NCBI GenBank assembly: GCA_030411725.1
Contig: MU839840.1
Location: 186,001 to 250,000 of the forward strand
Length of the DNA stretch: 64,000 nucleotides
Direction of reading: 5' to 3'
Source: Echria macrotheca
Lineage: Eukaryota > Ascomycota > Sordariomycetes > Sordariales > Schizotheciaceae
Shown: piece by piece, positions 31,549 to 43,683 of the stretch
How positions within the stretch are numbered: the first letter of the stretch is position 1
Layout: each line of letters starts with the position of its first letter
Notes under the pieces: generated by a model
The model's input: the letters and a program-made list of their open reading frames with translations, nothing else
Told to the model about the DNA's origin: nothing
The model's database searches: none
Made by a program: the position numbers and the translations under genes

Positions 31549-32433
31549 GATTTTCCACGATTCTTGGCAACATGCCGGGACTCCGGCACCACCGGGCTGG
31601 TATGACTTCCGTTCCTCCGTCCCTCAACCGCTTTAGCCAAATCCCTCCTTTCCGAGATCCATGAACGATTGGGCTCCATTTCTTTGTCGGTCCGACCATT
31701 GAGCTTCTCCCACGGAATCCACATGCTTCAGGGACCATGCCTTCTTCGTCCTGATAGCGGCGGCGCCCTGAGCACTGCGTGATTAGCCGTGTCCCGGACC
31801 ATCATCACTTTATCCCCACACTTTGCGGCCTATCAGAGAAGAGCCAGATGCCGCGGACGACGAACAGGGTGGACAATGCAATTTATCACGGGGGAAATCC
31901 CTTCTTGACAGTGGCCACATGCCGTATGTGGCTTGTTTGCCCGAAGGGTAAAAAAGCCGAGGATGCGACGGTTTGGTGAGCACGGGATGGGCCGGTAGTT
32001 AAGCAGTCAATAAAAAGACAATTAATGTACATGTACCCCGCAGCCACAAGAAAGCCGCAGCCGCAACGAGGTCCGAAGAACCGCTTTCCTGTCGACCTGC
32101 CGGATGGACGCCAAGGGGCAGCCAAGGCGACCAGGACGAAAGCTTGACCAGAGAACCTTAACCAGCCCTATAGTGTCGCCTTGGCCCTGGGGAAAGCCAA
32201 GACCGATGGCAACCCACACATATGACGGTCCGTTATGCGCACCACTTGGTACCGCCGGATTGATGGTTGGCCCCCCTGGATGTGAATATCCGGCGCGTGG
32301 GAGCGCGTTTTCGGTCTCCTGACCGGGAACAGAATTGGAGCGCCGCGAAGGCAAAGGGGGGGAAAATGGCTCGAGCAATCTAAATATTCTCCGGGAAAAA
32401 CAATTTTGGGGGAAGGAGAGGCGAAAAAGGGCA
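31549..32433. other. xylanase upstream region
   Basis: About 900 bases without a gene. A CTGGGG at 32189-32194 fits the CreA-type SYGGRG core and a CCAGCC near 32163 fits the reverse of the XlnR-type GGCTRR core. Such short motifs also occur by chance. Confidence 0.35.
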
Positions 32434-32443
32434 AAATAAATAG
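32434..32443 (+). promoter_or_regulatory. TATA-like element of the xylanase gene
   Basis: AAATAAATAG, about 80 bases upstream of the ATG at 32520. Confidence 0.4.
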
Positions 32444-32519
32444 GGCTGTATCCGCCCTTTGGGGGGATTTTGTACGTCTTGTTGAGTATCCATTTTCTGT
32501 CACCAGGCCACCGGTCACC

Positions 32520-33305
32520 ATGCGCTTCTCTCTCCTCCTCGCTGCTGCTGCCAGCAGCCTTGTCGCTGCCGTCCCGCTGGACGAGGAGCTGTTCGGCCGC
32601 AAGGTCGACTACGGCTCGCTCCTGCACGGTGAAGACTCGCCGATGGAGCGGCGGTCACCGGCAACGGCCAAGGGCGACCCGGAGGGCAACGGGTTCCACA
32701 GCGGGTATTTCTACTCGTACTGGTCCGACGGCGGCGGCAGCGTCGACTACCGCAACCTGGTCAACGGCTCGTACAAGGCGACGTGGACCAACGTGGGCAA
32801 CTTCGTCGGCGGCAAGGGCTGGAACCCCGGCGGCCCCAAGGTGGTGCAGTACAACGGCACGTGGTCGGGCCGGAACGCCAACTCGTACCTGTCGCTGTAC
32901 GGGTGGACCAAGAACCAGCTGATCGAGTACTACATCGTCGAGAGCTACGGCACGTACAACCCCAGCAGCGGGACGTCGCGCATCGACACGGTCACGAGCG
33001 ACGGCAGCCAGTACGACATCTACAAAACCCAGCGCGTCAACCAGCCGTCCATCGTCGGGCGCGCCACCTTCTACCAGTTCTGGTCGGTCCGGCGCAACCA
33101 GCGCGTCGGCGGCACCATCACGGTCGCGAACCACTTCGCCGCCTGGGAGAAGAGCAACCTCAAGCTCGGCACGCACGACTACATGATCCTCGCCACCGAG
33201 GGCTACCAGAGCTCGGGCTCGTCGGCCATTACCGTCAAGGAGGTCGGCGTCGACGGGGTGCCGTATCCCGACCAGCCGGACTCGCGGAAGAATAACAACA
33301 AGTAG
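32520..33305 (+). CDS. GH11 endo-1,4-beta-xylanase (261 aa)
   Basis: Hydrolyses internal beta-1,4 links of xylan outside the cell. The signal peptide (MRFSLLLAAAASSLVAA) is followed by a short propeptide ending at a dibasic site (MERR, residues 42-45). The mature GH11 jelly-roll then begins near HSGYFYSYWSDGGG. Family hallmarks are intact: NVGNFVGGKGWNPG, the nucleophile Glu136 in QLIEYYIVESYG, and the acid/base Glu227 in LATEGYQSSGS. The length is that of a single-domain family 11 enzyme without a carbohydrate-binding module. No intron is needed. The next gene is more than 900 bases downstream. Regulation by plant-polymer induction is typical for the family but only weakly suggested by the promoter. 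Confidence 0.97.
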   Translation: MRFSLLLAAAASSLVAAVPLDEELFGRKVDYGSLLHGEDSPMERRSPATAKGDPEGNGFHSGYFYSYWSDGGGSVDYRNLVNGSYKATWTNVGNFVGGKGWNPGGPKVVQYNGTWSGRNANSYLSLYGWTKNQLIEYYIVESYGTYNPSSGTSRIDTVTSDGSQYDIYKTQRVNQPSIVGRATFYQFWSVRRNQRVGGTITVANHFAAWEKSNLKLGTHDYMILATEGYQSSGSSAITVKEVGVDGVPYPDQPDSRKNNNK

Positions 33306-34251
33306 ACCACCGGCACCTGTGACCTGGGAAAACCGGCAAGCTGGCTTTGTAAAGTGATGAGATTGGATGGAAGTCAGCTATGTAAATCAATCATTTTATG
33401 TACAAACTTGTCATTTTCAAAACTCTGAGCTTGAAGGATTGCTGTTGGGGATGGATCTACAAGGAGAATGAGCAGACGAAATTTTTAATTTTCGTATCTC
33501 GAGCACGTCACTTGCCAGCCTGGCTCAAGCTTGCCTCAGTCTCTGCTCAGGATCTGCTAGGGAGGAATTGTTTGTGTTTTCCCTTCGGGGGCCAAAATTC
33601 CACGATTTTCGTGGCCACTTATGGTCCTTGGGCTTGGGCAATGTCACCTATTGGCCAGGAATTGTCCAGTCGTGTTCCAGCGCTCATGGATGACCACATG
33701 CAGACGTAGTCGTGTGCTTTGCCGACTCATCCCACTTGCCATCATTTCTTCGGGACCTCTTTGACTCCAAAAGGCGTTGTTGGGCTGAACGTTAACATGC
33801 ATGTGGAGATGGAGCAAGTCCGAAGCATCGATGCGGCCTAATGCAGCCTCAGCCAGCCACATTTACCCTTAGTGCGCTACCCGCCAACACGTCGGGCATT
33901 CTGATAGGGTGGAGACGGACTACAGTCGGTAGCACAGGACCGCAGTTGCATCTCACTGGCTCCCATTTCTGCGGAGGGTTGCTGTTCAAAACGCCACCAT
34001 AAGCTTTCTCTGGACAAAGCGTTTGCTCGAGGAGACGCTGGCATGCAGTGTGACTTGAGATGAGTGGTTCTGGTGTCGAACATGCCGGCTGGAGCAGTTT
34101 GGCCGGCAAGCTGACTGGGAATAAGAGGTTGGAAGGAGCCCACTGTTGACAAATCTCCGTGGGGATTTGTTTCTCTTAACATTGCTCCCCAGGACAGCTT
34201 ACTTTCACAGAGGACACATACGCAGAAAAAGGGAAAAGAACCACGATCGAG
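33306..34251. other. intergenic, with dispersed 35-bp motif
   Basis: No gene supported. The only notable feature is copy 2 of the 35-bp motif at 33519-33553. Confidence 0.5.
33519..33553 (+). repeat. dispersed 35-bp motif, copy 2
   Basis: Same strand as copy 1 at 12283-12317, differing at three positions. It lies about 215 bases beyond the xylanase stop. Confidence 0.6.
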
Positions 34252-35164
34252 ATGACAACGACAGAATCCGAGGGCAAGACCCCTTACACAGCCCTTAACC
34301 CTGTGGCTGACCCTCCGGCGGATCCTATTGATGAGGAGGCCAAAACACGCAAGCAGGCTCGGGGGGAGAAGCGCATCAAGGTCCTGCGGGTCATCCAGAG
34401 CACGCTGTCGGCACTCCTCTCGCTGGCCATTGCCATTTTCCAGGGCCGGCTCTATGGCACATACCAAAACACCCAAAGCACGGCAGGTGCATGGCCCAAG
34501 GTCCCGGATGTCGGTAAGTTGAATACCACTGCTAATGGGAGGATGGATTCGTCTGACCGCAAAAACAGTTCCCACAATCTTGCTGTTCAGCGTCGCCCTC
34601 GTCGCCCTCGTCTTCGACGGCTGCATGCTCGTCGGCTACTTCTTTCCGAGCAGCAAGTTCGCGCGCTGGGCTCTGCGGGTAGGCGGTGCCGCGCAGTACG
34701 TCATGTCGTCGACCAAGACGGTCAGCTTCGCCATCGCGGCCGTGATCAGCAAGACGAGCTACGACTACGGCGTCAACTCGGGCACGAACGCGGATCTCTG
34801 GAGTTATACGTGCAGCGACCAGGCGGTACCTATGGAGGCTGTTATTCATGCGGACTCGAACTGCAACTCGCAGGTGAGTTTTGTTTTTGCAATTACCTAC
34901 TGGCTTTGAATGTGATGCGAAATCTCAGATAATGGCTGACCATTGTGGACATATCGCGGCGGAAAGTGGGCGTCCTGGGCCTTTGCTATCTTCCAGGTCG
35001 CCATTGAGGTTTTTGGATGGGTCATCTCCATCTTGGTGTTCCGGCAGACGGACAAGAAGTTGACGCACCAGGCTATGGAGGAGAGACTCACGGCTTATAG
35101 CTCGAATGTGAATGGGAGACTTGCCGATGCTACACCGCAGTTTGAGAGTGGTTTGGCTGCTTAA
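34252..35164 (+). CDS. four-span membrane protein, MARVEL-like (about 254 aa)
   Basis: Exons 34252-34513, 34569-34873, about 34967-35164. The N-terminal 45 residues are polar and probably cytosolic. Spans follow at VLRVIQSTLSALLSLAIAIF, TILLFSVALVALVFDGCMLV, the TKTVSFAIAAVISKTSY region and WAFAIFQVAIEVFGWVISIL. A short luminal loop holds cysteines (YTCSDQ, NCNSQ). The layout and the RVIQ start of the first span resemble fungal MARVEL-domain proteins. The acceptor of intron 2 (AAAG before TGGGCG) is the least certain part; a CTGAC branch lies 25 bases before it. The polar tail ends FESGLAA. Confidence 0.7.
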
Positions 35165-37678
35165 CAGTCCGGAATCAGCCAGAGAGAGGGATTGACAAGT
35201 GGAATAACGAGTTTAACTGCTATTGTTACCTTGCGGAAGAAGCTCTTTGGAATTTCCCTGTTTTTTTCCTTCTTTTTGGTGGATACGGTATTGTTTGTGT
35301 GCAACATAATATGGCATGTAGTATTTACTTCATGTTGCTACACGGAAGTCCCATATAAAGTACCTAGGTAATTCTGTACTGGCAACTGGCAACACGGCCA
35401 ATGCGATCTAGAGTCATCTGGGTCTCCAGAGCTCGAAATATCGCCCGCTTTGCTACGTGAAGATAGTTCTGGCGAGGGTTGATTGACGGCAGAGATTCAG
35501 TGAGCAAATACGACTGGATATGGGCCGTCGCCAATTTCAGATCTCACGTTGCCGTTCGTGTTCGAGGGAAGCATGCGGTTAACCAAGGGCTAATGAGGTT
35601 GACATTTTGGCGCAGGACTGAGGTTTTCAACCGGGACTGATTCGAGATAGTTCCTTGCGGGGAGTGGGTTCTGTAAGTCTTGGTTGGACATGAACAAGGG
35701 GTCATATTTTGTGGTTCCCCAGGCAAAGGTTGAGTGTGTCTCAGATGCCCGGTGTGAACTTGAAAGTGAGGGATCTCTGCAAGGTAGGCAATGGAGGTGT
35801 GCAGGGATGAATAACAGGAGGCATTGGAAATTGTTCAGTGAAGAAATGCAGACGGACAGTGTCGTGCCAGAACGAAGATTAGAATTGTCCAAAGCTTGCG
35901 GAATAAAAGTCCCATAACAGTATCGATCCACGCTACTAGTATATTTCCACCCCAAGTGGTATTCGCTCATAACTACCACCATGTTGCTACTACAAGAATA
36001 TATCGCCGCTACCAGAGGGTTACCGAATCCGATCTGCCGCGAGGCGTTCCAAATAGAGATTAGGGCCTAATAGAAATTTTGAAGACATCTTGCTTCAGCT
36101 GCAAGACGGTGGTAAAGTCAGCTCCCAACCTCTAATCCCGACGATGCATTGCACGTACCCTGACAGAATATTGCCCAGCGTAATGCGTGTCGAGCTGCTT
36201 TTTGAGGGTCGCCGAACTAATCCACGACGGTGTCGTGAAGGCGTTGAAAGACCCGTCGTCCCCACGAGTCCATCTTGAGCAGCCGATGGTGTTCGGTAGT
36301 TGTATGTGTGGCGCAGCTTTGCCCTGGGTTGATTTCTCGGCCATTGTATTTACGATTGTCTCTTGCGACTATAGATTCATAGTTCACCGGGACCAAAGCT
36401 CGTAGGAAGGTAAATGCCGGAGGGACGGAGGGCAGGTAGAATAACACTTGGTAATGACATGACGATGCCAAAACTCACAACAGTCCGTTGGCTTCCGGTC
36501 ATGTTTATAAGAACAGATGGGTATGCAAGCGGTGAGAAAACTTTGCCTCATCCAGTGAGGGGCCAAAGTAAGACAGCTGACGAGGCAAACTAACAGTGGG
36601 CCGCCCTGTGTCAAGGGCCTTGGTCTGGGCACCAGGTTTTTTTTCCCGTCTTTGCTAGTGGATTGTTTGAACTCAGACTAGCAGAATTGGTCAGGCTTTT
36701 CGACGTGGCCATATACCTGACGATGCACCACTTTTCATCGACCACAACGGTATGGCAAGGAATCGGGCCGGCGCATGTGGAACCACCAGAGCTCGAAAAC
36801 TACCGTTCGAACAGTGATGATTGGATAACATGTGGCGCTACAGGCATCTAAGCCACGATTTAGGCAGACACGCATCGAGGCATATTCGCCTGTCTTGGCG
36901 CTCAGCCTCGGGGACGTGCTCCTATTTGCCTCAGTTGCGGAAGCTCAAAAGGGTCAAGGTCTCCTGTCTGTCGTGGCGGTTTCCAAGGGGCAGACTCCTC
37001 AGTTCTCCTTTGGAGCTCGCCTTTGCTCGTGGCCGATTGAGACGGCAGCGGATTTCCCAACTGCGCGAAAATGGGATGGAGCCAAGTCTTTGGTTTGGGA
37101 CTTCACGCCCAGCTTGGATTGCGCAACTCACAGGTTGAATGGCGACCCCACGGCTGAGAGACTCACCGAAAAGTTTAGGCATCCCACCCACCTGACGGGC
37201 CACACCTTTCTTGTCGGCACCCAATCAGACCATTCTGGACTTCCCAGCATGGCCTGGCTGCCAAGCCCTCTGGCGCTTCCTGGCACGGCCGCAGGCCACA
37301 TTCTGGCCTGATAGCATTTAGGATGCGAAGCCGTTATGAGTCCAGTTCCTCACCGAATACTTAGTGTGTGCCTGGTTTACTGAGGCAGCCCTCTAAGATG
37401 CCCACCAACCAGCCTGATCAGCACCTTCGCTGTTCACGTCCCGTGCTTTTGCTGCGCCATTGACCAAATGCATGTATTGCAGAGAGGCATTCTTCATGAA
37501 CGTGGTCCATGGACAATCCAACATCTATGCCATTGTCAAATAAGGTCGCCGGACCTGTACCCCTTTTAAACTCGCGGGAGAGCCTGCGAGTGATTGACAC
37601 ATTCTTGGGGCGTTTCTCTTTTTTTTCTTCGCATTCAGTTCGAATCCTTCAACACACATCGATATTGAGAAACACAAA
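35165..37678. other. 2.5-kb intergenic region
   Basis: No gene supported on either strand; the longest frame (36832-37311) has no recognisable features. The palindrome TACCTAGGTA lies at 35361-35370. Confidence 0.4.
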
Positions 37679-39777
37679 ATGGCACCCACACCAAGAAACC
37701 GAGCGGGCAACTTGGAGGCAATGAGTACCGGTAGTGGGCCACAATCGCAGCGGCGAGATTCGAAATTCGGTCTTGCTGGCCCCATCACCAAGCTCGTTGA
37801 TGACCGAGGGGAAAAGGACTACCGCGAGGATTTTCCACTGAGTGTCGATACACCCTCTAGCACCGCGGTTCCCTTGAGAGAGCTGGCCGAAAAATTGGAC
37901 GATGCGAGGGCTCACTCTTTCCACGAGTATTTCGCCTACATCCCGCGGGGTGACCTGGATAGGATCATGAGCTATCAACAGGTCCTCACGATCCTAACAG
38001 AGTCGCCAGCCCTTCAATTCGAACAGGACTTAAAATTATTCGCACGTAGGATATGCTGCGGAACACCACCATGTCGAAAGCTCTTAGCCGCGTTGGTTGC
38101 CACCCAGTCGGAGAACCTGTTCAGAACTGCCCTGGCCGATAACATGAGCGACGACTGCCTTCCACTAAAGTACAGGGACGGGAGCAAGAGCATGTCGCTC
38201 AGTTGTCGTATTCCGGGCCACAAGCATTGCAATTTCGAACATCAGCTCGGCAGAGGCCGTCTAGGCTCCCTGATCTGGTGGAGTCGCGCCCTCACAACCC
38301 CCTATCTCAAACAGTCACCAACTCACCATTTTCACTACGTGTTAGAACATGGGGACCATCTTCCATTCAAAGTCGAGGGACAAGTTATGCAGCATGTGGA
38401 AACCAACGCGGTCGAGGTCGTACGCAGCGACGATGTTGATCCAGACGTGTATATGGCCCATGGCGGCTTCGGGAAGGTGTTCAAGATTCAGATACACCGC
38501 AGCCACTGGAACTTTGGCGACATCGATACGGTGGTAAGTTCCATCGAGTCCATTCTTTGAATATCTGCTTACTAGCGACATAGCCCCCGAATCGAGACGA
38601 GAAAGACGAGAACTGGTTCGCTCTCAAACAGCTCAATGACAACGACGCTGATAAGTTCGAAATGGAACTCAAGTCGCTTCTGTACTGTCAACACCACAAA
38701 TTCAACGATGAAACTCTGCTACAGGAAGGACAAAAGCACATGGCTCACGTCCGCGCCTCGATCGAGATCCGCAACCCGATAAATAGGAAGACGGATTACT
38801 ACTTCCTCTTCGACTGGCAGAACGGCAATCTTTCTCAGTTTTGGCAAAACGAGGGAGATCTGCGCGAGAAGAAAGAGTTCCTTCTATGGATGTCACAGCA
38901 GATCTTTGGACTTGCGGCTGCTGTTCAATGTGTCCACAACGATCGGATTGCCCACCAAAGCCCGGGTCAGCAGCTTAACAAAGACACCGTGTATGGGAGA
39001 CACGGCGATCTCTCGCCGTCCAACATCCTGTACTCGAAAGGGGAGAAAGGCATGCCGGAGCTCAAGCTGACCGACTTTGGTCTTGCTCAGCTCCACAGCC
39101 GTGTCTCTAGGACCTTTGGCAACTCCAAATTCACTCACCGGACGGAGACGTACGGCGGTCCTGACTTTGAGCTTCCAAAAGGTGAAATCTCGCGCGCAAC
39201 CGACATTTTCAGCTTCGGCTGCGTGATTCTCGAGTTTATCACATGGTACCTGCTAGGTTACAAGGCAGTTGAAGAGTTCTCGGATGCGAGAGAAGAAGAC
39301 GAACCCAACAGACCAGGCTTCACATCGGACAAATACTACAGCATTGTCCAAGACCAAGGGTCGCCAAAACTCCAAAAGGCGGTTCTCAAGGAACAAGTCC
39401 TCGCCCATATCATCAAACTCGAGCAGCACGAAAAATGCAGCTGGTATCTTCTTGACATGCTGAAACTCGTGCGGATCAAGATGCTGGATACCAACCCTCG
39501 GAACCGCATCTCGTCACAGCAACTCACCAAGACACTGGACTCCTTTCGCAAAACCTGTGAGGTAGACCAGTCCTACTATACTAAATCCTGGAAGACGGGT
39601 AAGTACTCGGTCCCTTTTACCTTTGGCTGCCCGGGACTAATTGCTAAAAGTCGATCGAAAGGATACGTGGCCCCCCGAGATCTGAAGGCATTCAGAGTAC
39701 ACTCCAGTCCGGTCGAGTTGAAATATATACGCCCCATCAAGCGCGTTTGCACAGTGCAAACGACGAGTACATCTTGA
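37679..39777 (+). CDS. protein kinase-domain protein (682 aa)
   Basis: Two exons, 37679-38533 and 38584-39777, joined in phase 0 by a 50-nt intron. The first 255 residues are a non-catalytic region with a Cys/His cluster (RICCGTPPCRK, MSLSCRIPGHKHC). The kinase domain then starts with a glycine loop (HGGFGKVFK, near residue 262). The ATP lysine is Lys300 in WFALKQL, the catalytic loop reads HGDLSPSNIL (Asp427), and the DFG motif is seen as LTDFGLA (Asp449). The activation segment and the DIFSFGCVILEF block (helix F) are intact, so it looks catalytically competent. HGD in place of HRD marks a divergent, fungal-specific kinase. Such kinases often occur beside HET and NLR genes, as here; substrate unknown. 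Confidence 0.9.
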
Positions 39778-40257
39778 AGAGTCACTGACGGGGAATCCAA
39801 CAGTGGTAGCTCAACCCCTCGTTTGTGGCGTCAGGCCGTTTTACCAATGTATATGCGTGTACTTAATCTTTCTGGGAACATTTTCTTTTCACGATGGTCC
39901 TGTACATTTTCATTGTTCATGATACCCTAGGTGGACTGGTTTCTCCGCCAACTGGCGTCAAAATCGACGAGTTGCGGATATCAATAAGAGATCTCATTCA
40001 TAATTAGTTGTAAGATATTCAAGCTGTGGCACTTTGAGCCGGGATGAGAGATGTTTCCCGGTCATACCATTGGAAGTCATCAAATCATAACATAATTATA
40101 AAAGGCATTGCACCCTTGCGCGTTTCCACCAACCCACCAACTTTCCTTCGGCTCATTTCTACCGCTCTCACTGAAGTTGCGTGTTTTCGTAATCGTTCGG
40201 GTCATAATGTACCCGCACCTGACTCTCTATATACTCCATCTCATGCTTTTTCCTTTG
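39778..40257. other. intergenic spacer
   Basis: No gene recognised; 3' flanks of the kinase gene and of the small antisense gene. Confidence 0.5.
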
Positions 40258-40528
40258 TCAGCTGTCATTGAAACTCATAGACATAACAAAAAAAAACCAG
40301 CTGTTCCTCACCTCCTTCCAGGGCCTAGTAAGGGCGATCATCCACCGGTTCGTCGACTTCACCTAAAACATGTCGTCTCATCAGCGGACTGCTCTTTTCC
40401 AGGCACCCCCTCATTGGCCGACTCACCTCAACCCGCCAGTTCCCGGGCCCGTACGTCGCGTCCAAGTATTCCCTCAACTTGTCCGGGTCGTTATACTTTT
40501 GCTTCATCACTTTCTTGTGCCAAGCCAT
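40258..40528 (-). CDS. small hypothetical protein (68 aa), two exons
   Basis: Exons 40528-40427 and 40362-40258, with a 64-nt intron (GTGAGT donor, CTGAT branch, TTTTAG acceptor). Exon 1 encodes MAWHKKVMKQKYNDPDKLRE and then a YLDATYGPGNW segment; exon 2 continues VKSTNRWMIALTRPW. The charged helix followed by a GPGNW-V-V-x-RW pattern resembles a small fungal family (Lys-rich helix, then a beta-hairpin with RW). I am not certain of the family. The C-terminus passes through a TTTTTTTTT tract and could be spliced further. It lies between the kinase gene and the CorA-like gene. Confidence 0.45.
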
Positions 40529-40786
40529 GTCTGACCCTGGTTTCTCGGTCGACGCGAAATACGCTGAGTTTCAAAGTAACTGAACTGAATTCAACAAGAG
40601 CGGGGAAGTGATCTTGGGACGACTACGGATTACGCCTGACGATAACGCCATGGCGGTGTGTGCAACAGTAATCGGGCGCCAAACGAAAAGCAGTGCACCT
40701 GACTCCGCCACCTGGCCCGGCCAATGGCAAGCCTTGGGGTGGACATCTGTGGCACGGCTTTCTGCGGGGTTGTGTCTTTGACGTCG
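40529..40786. other. divergent promoter region
   Basis: 5' flanks of the small antisense gene and of the CorA-like gene. No other feature seen. Confidence 0.45.
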
Positions 40787-40793
40787 TATAAAT
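40787..40793 (+). promoter_or_regulatory. TATA box
   Basis: TATAAAT, 119 bases upstream of the ATG at 40906. Confidence 0.5.
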
Positions 40794-40905
40794 GGTCGGG
40801 CTGCGGCATCTCGCCTAGGTGCTTGTTCCCGCTCGCTCTTCATCTTGCACAGCCACCCTACTTTTGGTCAGCAACTGCAAAAGAGCCGCATCGATCTTTG
40901 CCAAG

Positions 40906-42565
40906 ATGGATCTGTCGGGCCATGCTCGGGAGATGTCTGCCCATGATTTCACTACCTTCAAATATGCGGAACGGGAAGCGGTGATGATTCGGAGATACAA
41001 GAGCAAGGTGTGAGACCCCATCTGTGGCTGACTTGGTCTCGCGCTGAAAAAGACAAGGAAATCAAAATCGATCGACTCAACGGAAAGGATCAGTGGGACG
41101 ACTGGTTCGCCTCTGTATGTTTGCTATTGATGATTCTACTCTCGCCTCAGAGCGTTAAATCAGGATCTAACAGGTTCAAAAGGAAGACAGTGAAAATGAA
41201 GGAGCCACGAGTTACGTTCTGTATGTGGCTTACCATTCAATACCAGACTTTCAACAAACCCCAATACTGACAGCGAGTATAGCATCTGCAGCCGAGCCCC
41301 TGAAGTATTTGGTGCTCCCGCCCCAGTATCATATCTACCGTTCACCGCGGGTACCTGGCAAAAACTCGCAAAGCTATTGCACCTACATCGAAACATAACA
41401 CGGACCATCGCAAGACGAGTTGCTTATTTTTCATCTATCCGCCGCCTACCGCAGGATGACGAGTCTAAATTGGAAATTAGTACGTTCCAGTCACTCTCGG
41501 TACTCATCGAAACTGACCTCTGACCCCCCGTTCCCAGCTTACACGGCCCGAACATCCGCCGCGCTTCCCGACGACATAGCCCTTTCCAGCGCCTACATCC
41601 CCGCCAACAACACCAGCTTCGCCGTCTTTTATGGCTGTAACGAACGACAAACGCGAGACATCATAACCAGCTTGCGATCCGCACCAAACGTCGTTGACCA
41701 CCCGCTGCTATACACCGGCATACTCACCGAGCTCGAACGCAAGCGTCTCGTCAACCTGGCGGAGGATCTAGTAGACAAGTTCACCGTCAACTCAGACACG
41801 CTGGAAAACCAGTCATGGAGCCTGAACACGCTAAAAATGCAAGAGTCGCTCGCCATCTGCGTCCGCAGCCGATCGTTGATGGACCAGATCCGCTCCATCA
41901 AGCGCCAGCTGGCCAGGGTCCTAGACGAGCTCAAACTCATCGAGCAAGAAGAGTGGATATCGGCCCAGGCTCTGGAGATGGGGATGCTGGTGAAGCAGAA
42001 AGTGGTTGATGCGCTGGACGAGCTGGACGACAAGATTGACGAGTGCAACATGATGGCTGAGAATCTGTCACTAGCCATGCAGACAGTACGTTGGCGGAGA
42101 CCCGAACCAAACCAAAATCTTGGACAGGCTTTGCTCACCGTGTGCTTGAATACCTAGGTGTGGAGCCAAAAAGCTCGCGAGGATTCCGTCGTCAACACGC
42201 AGCTTGCAAGAGCAAATACCACGATTGCCATGGAGTCGCGGATCGAGAACTCGCAGATGCGGTCGATCGCCGTCTTAGGCATGATCTATCTGCCGCTGTC
42301 ATGCGTCGGGGTACGTTGGCGTCTCTTTGTCGCTTTGCATTGCTAACTATGTTCCTGGCAGTCGATCTTCTCCACCACGATATTCAACTGGCGGCCTAGC
42401 GAGGGGGAGCCGGTAATCTCCAATTACATCTGGATACTCTTGGTCATCTCGGCGGGACTGACGGGGCTGACGCTGCTGGCTTGGCACTTGACGAGCAAGA
42501 GGGAGAAATTGAAGCAGGACAAACGGGGTAAGAGTTTTGAGATTGAGCTGGAGAAGATACCGTAG
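40906..42565 (+). CDS. CorA-like two-span membrane protein (438 aa), seven exons
   Basis: Exons 40906-41007, 41058-41114, 41174-41220, 41274-41479, 41538-42085, 42158-42310, 42362-42565; all phases agree. The N-terminal half is soluble (DQWDDWFASVQKEDSENEGA; SYLPFTAGTWQKLAKLLHLH). It is followed by a long helical stalk (MDQIRSIKRQLARVLDELKL; KQKVVDALDELDDKIDE). A CorA-type membrane module ends the protein. MRSIAVLGMIYLPLSCVG forms span 1, SIFSTTIFNWRPSEGEPV is the loop, and YIWILLVISAGLTGLTLLAW forms span 2. The FLP(L)-FST-F pattern is that of fungal CorA-like proteins; the GMN selectivity motif of true Mg2+ channels is absent. It may act as a membrane-disturbing or channel-like module. Many fungal relatives carry ankyrin or HET-associated domains. 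Confidence 0.85.
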
Positions 42566-43683
42566 GGCTTAGCAAGTGACGACACAACCCGTAGGACAGA
42601 AAATGCATTGCTTTCCGACCAAATGGTCACAAATTCAAATAAGACAATAGCTAGGTTCCTTGCTCAATGCCGATTTCAACGAGAACCAGTCAGCACCCCA
42701 GCCCAATCTCCAAGTGACCACGAGAGGGTTCGAAGTCCTTGTGCAGAAAAAAGAGAGAACATCCTTAACCCCACGCCGTACCTACTCCCTTCTATACGAC
42801 AACCTCCACATGTAGACTAAGAAGGAGCGCCTAGCCAGATATCGATACGTACGGACCTAAGGCCCGGTATTTAGCCAACCTGAAGGTCCACCTCTCCTCT
42901 CCCACAAAACAAGCAATTCACCAATAGTTGTTCAAACAGTCCCCATATTCCCAACGTGGAAAAAGTGACCAAACTACAGCCGGAAAGAGATAAACCACAC
43001 CACACCACCCATATCAGGAGGATAGATACCTGGTATGCAGCCGCTGTGTCCATCTCTGAAAGTCAAACGCAGAGGTAGAGCAAACAGCAAGAAAAGAATT
43101 GTGATGGCGAACCACCCCATTGTCAGGACTGCTGGTGTTCACGATTAATAAGGCGATGAAAGATTCAATATTAGTGCGGGGGTTTTGGCCGGGTAGGTGG
43201 GAATTCTGTGCTAGAGTAAGGTAAGGTAGGGAGAAGGTGTCGCTGGCCAGGTCGATGTCGCGGCGTGATCAAGAGGCGGAAGGAGAAGGAGAAGTAATGG
43301 GGATCGACTCGATGCAGCCGGCGATTGAGTGGTTTTTGGATGAGAAAAAGAAGGTGAGGCGCTTTGGGAGGGCTGGGAGATGGTGGATATGCAGCAGGTG
43401 AAGGAGGAGGCCAAGGAAAAACAAGGGGGCGCGGTTAACAGGGCGGATGGGGACATAACTCAATGAGGCCGGGGGGGGAGCAAGCTAGTACCTAGGTGTC
43501 GCGTTGGATAGGATATTTACAAGGTAATCCGTAAGGCTATGAAATCACTGCAGCGATGGAATATTAGGATGTCTACTTATGTTATTAGATGCGAAAGCGG
43601 CTCAAACTATCATACTCAGCATTGGGTTTCTCGGCATCCTAGCTCTTCAACTTCCACTGCCGACTGGATTCTCAGCCCATCTT
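42566..43683. other. intergenic, possible small membrane peptide
   Basis: No firm gene. A minus-strand frame from 43120 encodes about 50 residues beginning MGWFAITILFLLFALPLRL, a hydrophobic span, but no supporting splice structure or family is evident. Confidence 0.35.

Noticed and set aside
36832..37311. 159-codon plus-strand frame
   Set aside because: No motif, no signal sequence, weak codon bias, no flanking splice signals; probably chance.
42871..43456. Hydrophobic minus-strand frames that might form a small membrane protein
   Set aside because: No consistent intron linking them and no family recognised; kept only as a note in the intergenic entry.
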